From: Aegilops tauschii subsp. strangulata
Lineage: Eukaryota; Streptophyta; Magnoliopsida; Poales; Poaceae
DNA length: 64,000 bases
Direction: 5' to 3'
Assembly: GCF_002575655.3 (NCBI RefSeq)
Contig: NC_053037.3
Span: forward strand, 446,555,793 to 446,619,792
The translations under genes were made by a program, and so were the position numbers. The notes beneath the pieces are model-generated. The model was not told the DNA's origin. It made no database searches and saw nothing but the letters and a program-made list of their open reading frames with translations. The stretch's first letter is position 1. Every line of letters begins with the position of its first letter. Below are positions 1 to 12,049 of the stretch, in pieces.

Positions 1-339
1 AAATCAAACACTCTCTCCCTAATTGTCAGGGTTTCAAAAAGAAAACGTTGCCTTCACAACTATATTTCTCTAAATTATTTGGACTTCAAACTTTTTTCAT
101 GATTAATACACATTTTTATAAATCATTTGTACTTCAATATTTTTCTGAATTATTTGTACAAATCGACCCCCCTGCAGTTTGAACGAAAAACCGCCGCATG
201 CCAACCTCAAGTCAATTTTTTTAATCATTTGAACTTCAAAAATTTCACATGTTTAGTACACACCATCCAAAGCCCAATTCTCAAATTTGGCCACTTTCTA
301 GGTTTAGTAAACATGATTTTTCAAGTTTTTCCGCACATA
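1..339. other. Intergenic AT-rich DNA, nothing recognised
   Basis: AT-rich sequence with short repeated phrases such as 'atttgtacttcaa' and 'tttgaacttcaaa'. The 114-codon reading frame at 127-471 has no recognisable motif and runs into the adjoining repeat, so I do not call a gene. This may be the interior flank of the CACTA-like repeat that follows. Confidence 0.4.
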
Positions 340-660
340 CTATATGTGCGGCGGGCGGCCCATAACGCCTGCCACTGCAAACTTTTGGAATTTTTGAATG
401 TTTTTTGGCGCAAGTTGCCGAAAGATATGTGTGGCGGGCGGTACGGAAATCCCGCCACTGGTTACCGATAAACTAGTGGTGGGCGTTCCGCACCGCCTGC
501 CACTACCATTTTTCACCCCGCGGGCATCTTGATAAGAGATTATTTGTGGTGGGTCCTAAATATTGCCCACCACTACGATGCTCAAAGCAATGGCAGGTAT
601 TGTTTTCTACCCGCCAGTGCTACTTTTCTAACATAGCAGTGGCAGGTAAAATAACGGCGG
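340..660. repeat. CACTA-like subterminal inverted-repeat stretch
   Basis: Short GC-rich words alternate with their reverse complements: 'gtggcgggcggt', 'cccgccact', 'agtggtgggcg', 'cgcctgccacta', 'gcagtggcaggt'. Alternating AGTGGCGGG/CCCGCCACT words are typical of the subterminal regions of Triticeae CACTA transposons (DTC superfamily). No CACTA terminal inverted repeat, 3-bp target duplication or transposase is visible, so this is at most an internal or truncated piece. Confidence 0.4.
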
Positions 661-1339
661 CGAGGGCTCCGCCATGGCGCGGGGAGGGGGCTTGCTGGTA
701 GGGTTCAGGCACAGGTCTGGCTGCTTTGAGGGACGGAAGAGTTGGAGAGAACGTGATGCGCCTCAGAAGAGAGACAAGAGGTCAGGGACGGGGAGGGCAG
801 CGCCGCCACCAGGCCAGCCAAGGAGTCGCGGTAGCCGCTGCCGCACGAGGTCGGGACCGGGGGAGGGGAGACGGGGTGAGCTGACATTCATGCAGGTACA
901 AAGGCCCAATCAATCAGAGGCCTCCAATTCGGCCACCGCAGTAGCGTCCCCACAGAACAGTCGGCCCATTTGCTGGGAGATGTAGCAGACGTTACACTAA
1001 TGGAGATCAGACGGCCAGAAATTGCTGCATCATGAAAATGAATGGCTCTGGATGCTGATGGCCCGAGAGCAATTAGGCTTGGTTTTACTGTTCTTAATGG
1101 GGTTAGAACCATCGAACGCTGTCAAAACCTAGAAACCACTAAGAGCAACTCTAGCAGAGGGCGTATGGCCCCAATCGCCATAATAATCATTAATGTGACA
1201 ATTTTATCCCAAAATGGCACTGTACTAAAGTCGCCATATGGCTCCGACCACCATAATTTATGGAGCTCGATCCATAAACAAGCTTGCAGCCTCCATATTT
1301 GGATGTTGTGGAGGGACGGTTTGGAGGTGTAGGAACGAA
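661..1339. other. Intergenic, no supported gene; possible MITE end near 1140
   Basis: GC-rich stretch followed by an AT-rich one. Several overlapping frames are open on both strands, with no family motif. The phrase 'agagcaactctagcagag' near 1141 resembles termini of small Triticeae DNA transposons, but I could not find a matching inverted end. Nothing else is supported. Confidence 0.3.
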
Positions 1340-2470
1340 GTATGTCTACCAGAGGGGTGAATCGGAGATTTAAAATTTCTTTCAGGAAACTTCAAATCTC
1401 TCAGTACATGGCAGTGGAAAAGAACTAAACAGTTACAAGACTAACAAAGGAAAACTACTGAAACAATTGAAGAGCGACTATCGAACATAAATCACATGGT
1501 TCAAACTTAACCAACGATAACCAACTGAAGATAAAATAGGGTCAAGAGGTGACCAGTGATGCTCGATGGTGAAAAGCTATTTGTTCGACCAGTTCACTCT
1601 TCTGCAAAAAAAGCTATGTCTTGTTGGAGGGACTTGTTATTTAAGACAGAAGATAAACTCTCTTCATCCTATTCTCCTCGACAAGTAGTTCCTCAACTAG
1701 TGTCGATCACTCAGGGGAGATGCTTGAGGTGATCTCCATAACCTTCACAGACTTTGTCTTCGTGAACCACAATTAATCTTGGTCACTGAAGAACTTGACA
1801 CCTAACCGCCTAGAGAGTTGGCAGCTCTCAAGAATAATAGGTGGAGCGTACTAAACGTAGATCTCGCTGATGCTAAACCACTATCTAATTTTTAGTTCTG
1901 GGTTTTTTTCTCTTGGTGGATTTTAAGCTCGAATCTTGGAGAGAGAGAGGGTGCTCACACAAACTTGTCGGAATCACATGGAGCAACCAACGATTCACAT
2001 TGGAGCGGCATGGCTATTTATAGCCGCACCCATCCCTCATGGGAAATGACCATTTAGGACATGCAGTTCAGCCAATGGTCAACTGACACGTTTCTAACGG
2101 CCAAATTTCATACACACCCGACAACTTACTTGACGAACAAGTAAGCTGACTCCTTAGTCCGAAGTAAATCTCCCGCGGTATAAAAGAACAACATCTCTTA
2201 CTGACGAGTATTTATTTGGAACAAAAAGATATTTCTCTCAACTCTCATAGGTTTTTGGTTGCATCAAAGAAACATAAGTTCTGAACACTATACCCCTCTT
2301 AATAGCACAGTGGTCCTATGATTCAAGAAAGAGAAAATGAACTACGAAAGAAAATACTACGTCTTTTCTCCGTCTCCATTCTTCTCGCCTGCAGTCAATT
2401 TCTTTGAACTAGGTACCGGAGCAATTGCTTCACTTCAACAATTTTTGGGGGTCAACTTCGTCACGCATAA
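1340..2470 (-). repeat. Unassigned LTR-like repeat block
   Basis: The block opens with a 'ctaccagaggggtgaat' phrase common in Triticeae repeats. It contains a TATA-like palindrome 'ggctatttatagcc' at 2012-2025, usable on either strand. No protein domain is visible in any frame. The layout (TATA box, leader with a 'gagagagaggg' run, no coding) would suit an LTR on the minus strand, but I found neither TG/CA ends nor a second copy. Confidence 0.25.
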
Positions 2471-4204
2471 TCTTCGGTGATAATATTCGTTGCAGCGCAG
2501 GTGATTATCTTCCGAGTTTGTACCAAACTTCTCTTGACTCCACTGACTTATAATCTCTGTGTGCACTAGCAAACACATTAGTCCCTTACTGTTTCTGACA
2601 ACAATCTCCAAAACACAAGGAGGCAAATCATTGCACCAACAAGAGGGTTTCAGCTTCTTCCTCCTCACGCGGCACAACGGGGTTTGAAGCAGCTCGGCCT
2701 CCCACGCACCACCGTCGATGGGCACTCGACCATTAATCCCAATCTGCTCCCTGGGATTCCCATGGCCGGCCCGTCGAATGGCCGCCGCACACATCATCTC
2801 CTGGCTTGCGTGTGAGCAGGTCGAGAGTTGTTGCGTGAGCAGTAGGGACGCGAGTGAGCGTGTCCATGTTTCTTATCGGGAAGCACGACCCTTGATGGCC
2901 GCCTGCAGCCTCCTCAACCACCCTCTTAATGGTTGTCGTGGCTTCCCCTCTCTCATTGCCCTCTCTAAACCTCCCAAATCTCTTTGTCCTTCCACCTCTT
3001 CCTCTCCAAAACATGTTTCGAAAACCTTCGCCGAATGCCCCGGATCCCTTTTGGTAGCAGCTGGAAGTGGGCTTTGTTGAGCTTGTGAGGGATGAGGCGG
3101 AAAGGGGGCGGCGGCTTTGGGACCGCGCGCCCGCCTTCTCCCCGACCGCCACCGTGGAAGCAAGCATGCCATGGCAATCTTCTGGGACATCGAGCTCTAG
3201 TATTTGTAATCGTCGCTAGGTGGTCCATGGAGCTGGTTGTAATTTTTGTTACCCCTAATGCTCTTTATACTGTCATAATTGATTATGAATAAAGTTCAAA
3301 AGAAAACAATAAATTATGAATAGATTCGAAGTTCCTCCAGAAAAAAAGCCAATGCCAAAGCATATCCCATGATGCAGCGCTGAGGAGCAGCCTAGAGATA
3401 CCGATTCGAAAAAACTTTGCTACATCTGTCTCCGCCCGGTCGCTGTATTTCCGTCGCCAGGTTCCCCTGACCAACTGTCAATCAAACCGCAAGCGGAGAT
3501 CATACTTTTGCTGATGAACCTATTTCACCGCCGTTTCACCATCATCGTAAAATCGTAACCGACAGATAGAAGACGGGCGCTAAACATGGCAATGGTCACC
3601 TCAGCCTTTACGCGTCTGGGTCTTTGGACGCAACGTATCGAGGACCAAGTGGCGTGTCATGATTAAGCTCAAGAAAAGAAGTGTCGCTTCATGATTACTT
3701 TCTGCTGGGTTAGTTTTGTTGTAGTAGGTGGTTTGGTGGATCGGTCGCCAGGGCCAAAGGACATCGGCCGATCTACAGTCGGCACGGTGGATCGACGCAA
3801 AGATTTTTCTACTATGAACAATGCACATTAAAGCGCATTACAACATCATCAACCAAGTCAGTGGGTCATCTTCCACTGCTGCCTCGTTCTAAGCATGGTT
3901 AAACTGTGGACAGGTGAGCAGTTGAGATGCATAAAATCCTACTCTTTCGCAAGAAAATTCGCACTTAGTCAGAGATGACTGTGAAATAAGCTTATTGAAT
4001 CACATTTGTCGCCATCCTTTCGAGCTTGAAAGTCGAAGCACCAGTGGCGAGCAAATGATTGTGCACAACAGGAGATTTGTATTTTTATAGCAGGAAAGGA
4101 TATCATACACCTCCACATCAGAAATAGCCTATCAGGCCTCCAGTCCAACCAGTAGTAGGAAATTTTATGTCCAAGAACTCGTTGTAAGCAAAAAAAATTG
4201 AAGG
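2471..4204. other. Intergenic, overlapping open frames but no supported gene
   Basis: Overlapping frames of 60-144 codons occur on both strands around 2700-3230, a high-GC patch where chance frames are expected. None shows a domain, consistent splice sites or a paralogue in the window. A plus-strand 'aataaa' near 3289 could be a poly(A) signal of an unrecognised decayed repeat. The part from about 3970 lies downstream of the minus-strand host gene and may include its 3' flank. Confidence 0.3.
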
Positions 4205-4538
4205 TTATATGAAATGTTGACTGCAAAGTGTGTTTGCCTGGTAAGGCCTACCCAGTGACTTGCCCAGAAATGTTGTGGAGACGGAGACACGCCAACGGTT
4301 CAAAGACATATTATTCATCTGCCTAAAGTGGGGAATGGAACTTGTTACAAATGCCAAGAATACATTAAACCACATCCGCTGCAGCAAAACAAGATGAATT
4401 CTGGTGGCGCTGCAACAAAACAAAACACAACCGATGCTGGCGGTTACAACCTCTCACGCTTCTGCTTCCCTGGAGAACGACAAAAGAACGTCCCTTCATA
4501 GAACTCGTGCATTATAACGAGCAGTGGGGCCTTTCCTG

Positions 4539-7004
4539 TTACTTGTAAGGAGCAATGATCCTCCTCCGCCGTTTCGGAGTCTCCCTCTTCACGTACATCT
4601 TCTCCGTGTCATTCAGAGGACGGCTTGATCCATCAGGCAAACTGATGAACTTCCAGCCCCCTCCTGAACCACGCCTTCCCTGTGGCCCAAGCTTCTCGAC
4701 CATGTAGGCCCATCCATCGTCTGGTCGCCGTCTGCTGTACTTGTGGCACTTCACCTCCCCTGCCACCTGCAAACCAATGAACCATGAGGCAGATGACCAA
4801 TGGAAAACTTGCTACAGACAGGTCCAGTAGGGAAAGAAGATGGCCAATGGAAAACTTGCTACAGACGGACTGTTTCCAATTCCCATGTCCATAGAACTTG
4901 ACAGGAAACAAGGTTTTCCTATGCACAAATTCCACTACACCAAAACAAGCAAACTTAGCAAGCCATTTCATGGGGTCAAGATTTCAGGTTTTTTTTCCCT
5001 GGTATTTGTTGAATTTAATATTCATATAGGGGGGGTGGAGCACCCAGGAGCTCCTGTGTATTTTCCGTCTTACAAGTCACTACAACCAGACTGCAGGAAT
5101 TTGCACTAGATTACAGAAGAATTAATGGAACAGCACAATCAACTCTTTTTGCCATATATAAATCCACTGATGAAGTTTCTACTTGATTACAAAAAGGAAA
5201 ATGGCCATTCTCTTTCAGCAAATATGATAAAAGGGAGCAAAGAAAATGTAATGTGCCAACCTTTTTCTTGTTGAACTCCAAGCGTTGAACAAATTCCTCA
5301 TATAACATCTGATCCTCCTTCATGGAGATCTCATACAGGACCTCATCAGGATCTCTTGTTGTGCCATCCCATCCCTCAGGCATAACTTTGAAGTCAGGTT
5401 TATATGGAAGAGATGCCACATGAAACTCCCTGTCATGGGAATTGAAAAACCTAGAAAACCAAAGGAAGAGTCAGATATAGGGAGTAATATGTGCAATTCC
5501 AAGCATAACCTTCCAACCTCATAGTTTTATTCTCATTACTCACGAAAGAAACACAGACAATTCTTAAACAGTTGCCTCTGTGAATATGGAGTTACGGAGT
5601 ATAAGCGCAATTTAGTACTGTACATAACATGTAGCCTTTACCAAGAAGTTAAAACCAAATTCCCACTATTTTCCTAATTCCCCAATTGCCTTTATGGATA
5701 TAATGTTGATCTAACCGGTAATACACACCTAAATTTTCATCAGAAGAAAAAGAATCCAGCTGAGCTGAACTTCTCAAGGATTTGATGTTAATGACTGTTT
5801 TGCTTGCAAAATAACACTAAGCCAACCTCATCCTGGAAGAACTCTATAGGACCATTTGCAACAAAAACACGTAGTTTAACGCTTTCTCATCAACTCAACA
5901 ATAATTCACTTCCTTATTTCATTTCAGCAACCATATATAGTCACAGCATTCGAGTGGCAGAGCTTTAAACTGGAACGTTCATTTGAAAACCATACACCCA
6001 GTTCATTCTCAATTACATAGTTCTAACCTAGGATTACCAAAGTGCTGCTATCAATTGCCATGATCCAGATGTAATTATGCCTGAGTAATATATGGCAGTG
6101 GGAGTCTCTCCCACTGTCTTTCAATGCTGTCTTTCAATGGTAAATTTTTTTTGCCATGATCCAGAGCATTGGACATTTCTATTCAGGAATAAACTGCCTG
6201 AAGCAAAAACTCGAGAGACTTGGTGAAGTTGCGAATTAGCAGACCTCTTACGAATTAGCAGAATCAATTTCTTCTAGTCATTGATTTCCTAATGATGCTC
6301 TCTTAAATAAAACCAGAGGGTTACCAATTAGAACCCTAGATTTTCGATACACGATTTAATTATTTCAACACAAAACTGAAGGAAATAAAGGATCTCTTCA
6401 CGTACTCTGGGAAGCCGTCTAGCAGGATCTCGACGGAGTCGTCGAGCGGCTTGCCCTGCTTCCTCTCCTCCTCCTCCTCCATCTCCTTGAGCCAGAGGAT
6501 GGCGTGCACGCGCTGCCGCATGACGCGGAAGTCCTTGGCGAGCCGCTCGACGGTGTACGTCGCGGGGTCCTCCTTGTGCAGCCGGTACATCTCCTGCTTC
6601 TCCGAGTCCTTGAGGTAGGCGCCCCGGGATCCCGGCTCCCGCACCTGCTTCAGCAGCTCGCACGTCTCCTGAAAACGCTTGTCCCACGAGTCGACGTACG
6701 CCCTCCCTTCCTTGTTGTCGCGATCCACGGAGCGCAGGATCTCATCCTCCTCGTCCATGGTGCGGACGGCCGCCAGCTCCTTGGAGACGGGGGCGGACGG
6801 GGAGGGGCGCCCGACGGCGGAGGCGGACCCGTCGAAGTGGTCCTTGGTGATGCCGGTGGACCAGGAGGAGCCCCATTCGTCCCCGAACCCCTCGCCCCCC
6901 GGAGAAGTGGAGAGGGAGCGGAGGAAGGAGGAGATCCTGGAGGCGGCGGTGGCCGGCGGCGCGGTGAGGCGGCCGTGGAGCAGGGTTTTGCGGAGGGCGA
7001 ACAT
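4539..7004 (-). CDS. GCD1: GCD1-like mitochondrial protein, 3 exons, 338 aa
   Basis: The only convincing host gene. Exons on the minus strand are 7004-6406, 5450-5261 and 4766-4539. Introns of 955 and 494 bp are GT-AG, and the phases join to exactly 338 codons plus stop. Residues 1-45 are rich in Arg and Ser and nearly free of acidic residues, like a mitochondrial presequence. A central basic/acidic region (about 135-200) holds 'YTVERLAKDFRVMRQRVHAI', followed by an acidic run and 'GKPLDDSVEILLDG'. Exon 2 holds 'SLPYKPDFKVMPEGWDG'. Exon 3 ends in a Gly/Trp segment and the basic tail 'KRRRR'. I recognise this as the plant family containing rice GAMETE CELL DEFECTIVE 1, a mitochondrial protein needed for gametophyte development; the name is from memory. 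The start is ATG at 7004: the frame extends upstream only to a GTG. No frameshift or stop is seen, so it is probably functional. Confidence 0.85.
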
Positions 7005-7685
7005 TTTTCGGCTGCGCTCTTGTGATTGGGCTGCCGCACTCACTTACTTGGTTTCAATGGAGGAGATGCGGTGGGTGCCGCAGGGGGCAGGCCTGGGCTA
7101 AGTTTCCAGGCCCATCTAATCTGACCTGCAGAAAGGCAAAGAACACAGACTTTTGCTAAAAAAAATCCTAAAAAACGTATAATATTTTATCACTTAACTA
7201 ACTTAGTGAGAAGTCAAAATGCGAGGAACTGGAGCCACACCCGGAGAACCAGATCCGGGACACAACATTCTTCACACGCCTCCCCATACGAAGATGCACC
7301 ACCAGACTAGGATGGGGTATAGAGACCTTATTTCACATCGACGATGACACCGTTGCTGATGGAGAGTACAACCTAAATTTTATCCTAATACTAACTTCAC
7401 TAGACCGAAGCACTTGAAGTCTCCGTCCCTTCTTATCGTGGGCGCAATAGACAGAAGGGGGAGGGTAGAAGGACACGGTCTCGTCAGGGAAGAGGTAGAT
7501 CAGTCGCCGCCCCTTCCCTTGGGTCATGAGAACGGGGCAAGGAACCGTCCCAGCAATGCACCTTATATTTAGATCCTTTTAGGCCTTGTATATGTGTTTT
7601 CTCACATAATCAGTGCGTGTAGTGGTAGATCCGGTGCTAAGTGGGAACTCTTGCAAAACCTAACGCAAAGTGATACAACTAATGG
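7005..7685. other. Host gene 5' flank and transposon target DNA
   Basis: The first 130 bp upstream of the gene's ATG should hold its 5' UTR and promoter on the minus strand, but I see no certain TATA box. The rest, to 7685, has no supported coding region. The last five bases, AATGG at 7681-7685, form the left target-site duplication of the 35-kb nested element that follows. Confidence 0.4.
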
Positions 7686-8536
7686 TGTCGGATTTCGGGT
7701 TCCCGCAAAACCCTTAAGGTTCGAACACTGGGGTGCGCACGAAGATCTCTCCCTCCCCTAGCTCACACACTCGCCACGATCTCAAAGCTCAGCGCGTCGA
7801 ACTCGAAGAATAGGGGACACAAGGGTTTATACTGGTTCGGGCCACCGATGTGGTGTAATACCCTACTCCAGTGCGGTGTGGTGGATTGCCTTGTAGGCTG
7901 GGGATGAACAGGTACAAGAGAAGAAGAACCTCCTGAGGAGAGGTGTTCTTGAGCTCGGTGAGCTTGTGTGGTTGAGGGTGATCTGAATGAACCGTCCCTT
8001 GCTAAGGTGGTGGCTAGTCCTATATATAGTGGCCCGGGTCCTCTCCCCAAATATTAGGCGGGAAGGGATCCCACAACGGCCAATGCTAGTACAAGCTATC
8101 CTGACAAAAAAGTGGTCTTCGCCTGCCAAAGGCTCTGGTGGTGACGCCGTCATGGGCTCCGTGGTGACCTCCCTCCTGCCGTCCTGCTGGTCTTGGTCCC
8201 GTTGCACCGATATGGAAACCTTTGCCTGACACCTCGGGACTCCTCGCCTGCGCTTGCCCCTTTAGCACCAAAGAGGCAATGGGTACTCTGCGCCCGCCTG
8301 GCCTTGGTCGTCACGGCTCACATCACGAGAACCTCACGAGGTGCCCCTCGCCTTGATCTCTCCGCTCCTCGTGAGCCAGCCAAGTGAGGCCGCCCCTGAG
8401 GAGGTCTTGTGTCGTCCGCCTTGCGAGGGTCTTGAGTGCTTACTGGTGAAGATGGGCCGTACCAGGCCGCTGCTGGAGCCACGCCGTGGGCCGCAGGCAG
8501 GACAGTCTGGGGACCCCCGTTCCCAGAACGCCGACA
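7686..8536 (-). repeat. E3 3' LTR
   Basis: 851 bp. On the plus strand it runs from 'tgtcggatttcggg' to 'agaacgccgaca', giving the TGTCGG...CCGACA terminal inverted repeat. On the minus strand it contains a TATATATA box (plus-strand 'ctatatatag' near 8023). The purine-rich tract required next to it is read on the minus strand from the adjacent plus-strand 'gtagcccccgggccc' just right of 8536. Confidence 0.9.
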
Positions 8537-8551
8537 GTAGCCCCCGGGCCC
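8537..8551 (-). other. E3 polypurine tract
   Basis: Plus-strand 'gtagcccccgggccc' directly abuts the 3' LTR. Read in the element's direction it is a G-rich tract ending at the LTR, as expected of the plus-strand primer. E1 has the same 'gggcccgggggctac' at the same position. Confidence 0.65.
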
Positions 8552-8829
8552 AAGGCGCGCTCAGACTTGGCTTCGAGGCGAAGCCAAATGGCAAGTGCGA
8601 AGCACCGCGGGCCCCAACCACCTGCGGCCTTGATTGACGCGTGGCGACTGACGGGACATGGGCGCCCCCGCTCCCCCCACACAGCCTTGATATCCGCCTG
8701 GCTAGGCGGCCACTGCGACCAACACAGTTATTCCTTCGTCGCTGGCGACGCGCTTCCCCAACTCTTCCGTCTCCTCGAAACAACAGCCCCTTCTTCCAAT
8801 CTGACCTAAGCTCTGCTCTCTCCGTCACC

Positions 8830-11800
8830 ATGGCGCCAAGCCGAACGAAGAAGGGGAATAAGAAGCTCCAGTCCTCAGCCGAGCCACCTCCGGCCTTTGA
8901 ACCAGCTGTCGGACGGTCGGTGGTGCTCAACCAGGAAGCCATGGGCAAGGTCCGCCCAGCGCTCGCCGTCGACTTCAACGAGTGGGGGAAGACGGTGGCC
9001 TGGCCCGCATCCCGCGCCTCCATTGATAGGACAGTCACCGAGGTCCCCATCTTCCTCGACACCCTATGGGCCGGCTTGATTCCCCCTTTCCCCTCCTTCT
9101 TCAATGATGTGCTTTCTCATTACCAGATCCATATGCTGCACTTAGATCCCCAATCCATCGTCCTCCTCGCTGTCTTCGCCTTCGTCTGCGAGGCCATGGT
9201 GGGCATTGCTCCTCCGTGGCCCTACTTCGTCATTTCTTCTCGCTGCACCTAGCCGACCCTCGGCAGTGCTCGGGGTGCCTGAGCTTCCAGGCCGTGGCTG
9301 CGATGGCCGGCTCGGGGATTGACTTCAAGCTCTCGCTGCCTGCGAGCGGGTTCCGGTAGCGGTGGGTATTCATGGATGTCGGCATGCTCAGCCCCCTGCT
9401 CTCGCTCCCGTCGGCACCCGCTGTTCCCAGCTCTCGCTGGGGCCACGAGAGGCTCGCCGACCCGCGTCTTGCCTACGTCTGGCTTCGGTTGAAGAGGCTG
9501 AAGGATCTTGGCGTGACCGCGCCCATGGTGGTGAAGGAGTTCATCCAACGTCGTGTTGCCCTGCTCCAGCACCATTCTCGACCAATGTGGACCTTGTCCG
9601 GCAGCAAGGACCGCATGAGGCTTCATGAGTCCGGGCTTCCTCTCAAGGCGCAACGAACAGTGCTCGAGATCCTGACGGGCGACCCGTCGCCAGCCAACAT
9701 GCCGGAGGAGGGTTGTATCTTGTACTGCTGCACGAACAAGGTGGATTTCGCGAGGCAGATGCCCCCTTTCGATGAATGGGGACTACGTCCGGCTGGTCTT
9801 GAGGGGCCTCGCGAGAACCCCGTCTCGGTGGACCCCTTGCCTGCCACCAGCACGGGGCTCGCCCCAGAAGTGGGCGCAGGGGGGCGAGCACTGTCGAGCG
9901 CTAGAGACGCGGCCGCCGACGGGTTGGCGCTGCTCGGGACTCCTGGAGGGCCGTCCCACGGCTCCCTGGAGAGTCGTCCTGATGAAGCTGCCGGAGGGGC
10001 GTCGCAGCCCGATGCTCCCGAGGCCATAGCCCCCAAGGCCCCGGCAGGTCGCCACAGGGCGGATGCCAAGGTCTCCATGCAGTCTGGCACCCCTGAGGTC
10101 ACCTCCTCAGGAGCTTCCCCGGCTGAGCCCGGAGCTGTAGACCGTATCCCAGGCTTCAGCCGGCTCCGGCTGAACTTCGATACGCTCCAGAAGAGGAAAG
10201 GGTCTCCAAGCTGCAGCCGTGATGCCTTCCGGTCATTGAAACAGAGGAAATACATCGTCGTGGACGAGTGAGTACCTTATCTTTGTAATTTCTCGAGTGC
10301 TGCTTCCCTTCCTGACCATGATTCCTCAGGGTCCCTTCTGCTAAGGCGGCGAAATCTCTCGAGAAGCAACCTCCCCCTGCCTCGAGTCCTCCGCTGGTCC
10401 TGAGCACCTCTAGTCGGCCTGCCGCGCTCGTCGCAAGGTCGGCCGGAGGAGCGCATGTGCCGGCCTGGCACCCTGACCCCGCGCTCTTGCCGTTCCTCCC
10501 TCGCGGTCCTACCTGGGATGCTGAAGGTGTGCCAAGGGCTCCTCCTCTGGTTATTGACCATGGCTGGGTGACCTTGGCCCTGGCGTCTTCTTCATGCAAC
10601 GACCCTCCGCCCCTCCAGGCCCCTGCCGAGACCCGAAGGACGACTAGAAAGGGGGCGGCTTCCAGCCCCTTGCCGGGGGGAAGCGTGCCTCTTCGTATTT
10701 CTCCTGCGACTTCCGGCGCGGAGGACGAGCCTGGCCGTTCGTTCGAGCGGGCGCGCAAGAGGGGCGCTGTCCGTCATGAGCTTTTCCGGGAGGCGATGGG
10801 TGCGCTGAGCCAGCTTGGAGAGGAGCTTGTGGATGTTGACATTCGCCTTGAGACCGAGGGCCTTCGGCTGGTGGACGAGTGGCATCAACTGAAGGTGGCC
10901 ATCAACCTCGGGCGCCTCCAGCGCGAGCATGCCAACGCGAAGGCCGAAGCATCCCTTGCAACCTCGCGCGAGGCCAGTGCCCGAGCCTTGGAGGAGGCCA
11001 GGGAGGCAGACCGCCGCCACGAGGTTGCCGAGAAACGCTGGCAGGAGCTCCAGGCCCTGAATGCCTCCCTGGAGTAGCAAGTGGAGGCGCGCAGGGCTGC
11101 CTTGGCGTCGATGAAGGGGGCGCCGTCCGACGAGGAGGAGATCTTGAGGCGCGAGGAAGCGCTGATGCTGGAGGCCACGGAGCGCGGCCTCGAGCTTGAG
11201 CGTTTGGAGCCGAGGGAGCGTCAGGTTGCCCAAGCGGAAGATGCTGCCAGCGCGCGCGAGGCCCGGGCCCAGGAGGAAGCTGATCGCAGGGTAGCTGAGG
11301 CTCGCGCTGATCTTGCCAATATGTACGACTTGAAGCTGAAGTTCGCGGAAGCCGAAGCTGAGGGCAGGACCGCCGCCCTCAGGTCGAGGTTGGCTGGGAC
11401 GAAGCAGCGCGAGAAGGCTGCCGCAACTGCCTTGATCTCCGTGCAGGCCGAGTTGGCCTCCGCCCGAGCTGAGCTGCTCCCGCTTCAGCAGTGGGTTACC
11501 GCTGCCGAGTCCATCGCGCAGCAGAGCAGGGAGGAGGCGATCCGCCGACAGACATTACAGCGCGAGCACGCCCCCATGCTCCAGGACCTCAGGACGAGGG
11601 CCAACCAGGCGTTGGGCGCCATTTGTGATGAACACGCCCCTCATCCCCACGCGGAAGATTACGCCGGCCACCTCCGCTTCTTCACCGACGTCGTGACGCG
11701 CCTGGAGAACCGGGCAGAGAGGGCTCATGAGCTTGTCGAGGAGAAGAGCCAGGGTCTCCTTGGGCGCACGTTTTCCCGCGTTCTCAGCCATCTCTAGAAC

Positions 11801-12049
11801 ATCAATCCTGACTTCGATTTTGACGCCGCCATCGCCCCGGTGCTCGAGGTCATCCGAGGCAACCTAGCGCACTGGGTGGACGACAAGGTGGATGCCCTGG
11901 TCAGGGCCTTTGCTTCTAATGATGACACGGTGGTGGTCATGGCGGATGAGGGTGGTGCGGTCGATGATGGCGAAGATAGCGCCGGTGACAGCGCCAGCAG
12001 CGTGTCTGGGAGTGATTCGGAAGACGCGGCGAGCGAGATGTCCGACTGA
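8830..12049 (+). pseudogene. E3 antisense accessory gene (gypsy-type transposon family, coiled coil), broken
   Basis: A long gene on the strand opposite to E3, starting at ATG 8830 ('MAPSRTKKGNKK') and ending at TGA 12047-12049. The N-terminal part, up to about 9200, contains 'FFNDVLSHYQIHML' and 'AVFAFVCEAMVGIAP'. It matches my memory of the plant 'putative gypsy type transposon' family (Pfam PF04195 / Transposase_28). The C-terminal half (about 10750-11800) is a long Ala/Glu/Arg-rich coiled coil, followed by an acidic Ser/Asp tail. A 62-nt GT-AG intron at 10268-10329 joins frames at phase 2. Lesions: a frameshift around 9205-9215 and in-frame TAG codons at about 9357, 11075 and 11795. Function in the element is unknown. 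Confidence 0.7.
10268..10329 (+). other. Intron in E3 antisense accessory gene
   Basis: Donor 'gtgagtacc' and acceptor 'attcctcag'. Removal joins GA to G and restores one open frame into 'VPSAKAAKS'. Without splicing the frame ends immediately at TGA 10269. The phase and protein context (charged stretch, then the coiled-coil half) match intron 1 of the E2 accessory gene. It survives because it is antisense to the genomic RNA and cannot be spliced from it. Confidence 0.6.

Noticed and set aside
7005..7043. Upstream extension of the GCD1-like frame by 13 codons
   Set aside because: The extension starts at GTG, not ATG. The first ATG in frame is at 7004 and gives a good presequence-like N-terminus.
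6504..7101. Plus-strand frames of 140-173 codons over the GCD1-like exon 1
   Set aside because: Antisense shadows of a GC-rich exon, with no conserved motif.
9205..9360. A second intron to explain the frame change in the E3 antisense gene
   Set aside because: No GT...AG pair there restores the frame without removing conserved residues; an indel plus a stop codon fits better.
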